DNA of 5,777 nt from Cyanobacteriota bacterium (GTDB taxonomy: Bacteria > Cyanobacteriota > Cyanobacteriia > Phormidesmidales > Phormidesmidaceae), in assembly GCA_027483425.1 (NCBI GenBank), contig JAIXUR010000464.1, positions 1 to 5,777 on the forward strand. The letters run 5' to 3'. The notes under the pieces were generated by a model. The model had not been told where the DNA came from and searched no databases. It was given only the letters and a program-made list of their open reading frames with translations. Within the stretch, counting starts at the first letter, position 1, and each line of letters begins with the position of its first letter. The position numbers were made by a program, and so were the translations under genes. Shown here in pieces: positions 5,552 through 5,777 of the stretch.

Positions 5552-5777
5552 ATGTATGAGCTTGAGTTTACGCAGGGTGCCATTGATGACTTACGATTTC
5601 TGAAAAAGCATGAGCAGCAGCAGGTGATTACTGGTATTGAAAGTCAGCTTCTGTACGAACCTGCTGTAGAAACGCGGAATCGCAAGCGGTTGCGCCCTAA
5701 CAATGTCTCAGAGTGGGAACTGAGATTAGGTAAGTTTCGTGTTTTCTATGATGTCGAATCAGCCGTAAGGATCGTCA
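5552..5777 (+). CDS. RelE/ParE-family toxin, 5' part (3' end outside window)
   Basis: The frame is open from ATG 5552 to the window edge, giving 75 residues that begin MYELEFTQGAIDDLRFLKK. The pattern fits a small RelE/ParE toxin: an MYELEFT first strand, an amphipathic helix pair (10-34), the basic segment ETRNRKRLRPN (40-50), then EWELRLGKFRVFYDV (54-68) forming the central beta strands. Relatives are ribosome-dependent mRNA interferases or gyrase poisons; which applies here cannot be told, and the catalytic C-terminus is missing. The gene starts one base past the dnaE stop and has no close Shine-Dalgarno. An in-frame ATG at 5531, inside dnaE, would add seven residues (MCCGALE) and has GGAGG at 5514-5518, but it departs from the usual family start. 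No antitoxin lies upstream; it may follow, as in HigBA order. By hand count the gene is about 46% GC, against about 60% in sampled dnaE, which suggests acquisition. Confidence 0.82.
   Translation, partial: MYELEFTQGAIDDLRFLKKHEQQQVITGIESQLLYEPAVETRNRKRLRPNNVSEWELRLGKFRVFYDVESAVRIV

Noticed and set aside
5224..5777. Complete contiguous intein with the C-half in the window
   Set aside because: There is a stop at 5548-5550, and the following frame is a RelE-like protein. No IntC motif (a G-F-x-V-x-x-H-N-F type end before Cys) is present.

Overview
The window looks like chromosomal DNA from a fairly GC-rich cyanobacterium. The decisive marker is a dnaE gene (DNA polymerase III alpha subunit) that breaks off inside a split intein at the Tyr/Cys junction typical of cyanobacterial DnaE. 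Supporting marks are five copies of the HIP1 octamer GCGATCGC in 5.8 kb, several palindromic intergenic repeats of a cyanobacterial type, and mostly weak Shine-Dalgarno sequences. A Leptolyngbya/Nodosilinea-like lineage is a guess from base composition and protein style, not a demonstrated assignment.

Layout, left to right. (1) 1-234, plus strand: the 3' end of a gene resembling cyanobacterial PD-(D/E)XK nuclease-fold hypothetical proteins. (2) 235-426: two palindromic structures, a hairpin with a T-run on the minus-strand side and a fold-back repeat with AAACCCGGTTTCT-type arms. (3) 427-663, minus: a small tandem-CDGSH iron-sulfur protein. (4) 758-1477, minus: a pirin-family bicupin with all four metal ligands. 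(5) 1587-2465, plus: a LysR-type regulator divergent from pirin, across a 109 bp gap that carries TTGACA/TGTCAA dyads. (6) 2466-2952: a gene-free stretch with three successive inverted-repeat structures, the strongest having 22 bp perfect arms. (7) 2953-5550, plus: dnaE-N, made of a 757-residue N-extein (PHP domain plus the catalytic palm with all three aspartates) fused to a 108-residue intein N-half. (8) 5552-5777, plus: the start of a RelE/ParE-family toxin, cut by the window edge and beginning one base after the dnaE stop.

How the parts work together. The dnaE-N product is only half an enzyme. It needs the DnaE-C half, led by the intein C-half and encoded elsewhere, to be trans-spliced into full polymerase. 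The LysR protein probably regulates the divergent pirin gene, itself, or both; the dyads in the shared gap are candidate operators. The CDGSH gene follows pirin in the same direction but is separated by about 95 bp with a hairpin, so co-transcription is uncertain.

I see no clearly new multi-gene system. The most unusual point is the AT-richer toxin gene abutting, or by an alternative start overlapping, the 3' end of the split-intein polymerase gene, with no antitoxin visible upstream. The next most unusual is the cluster of palindromic elements just upstream of dnaE.
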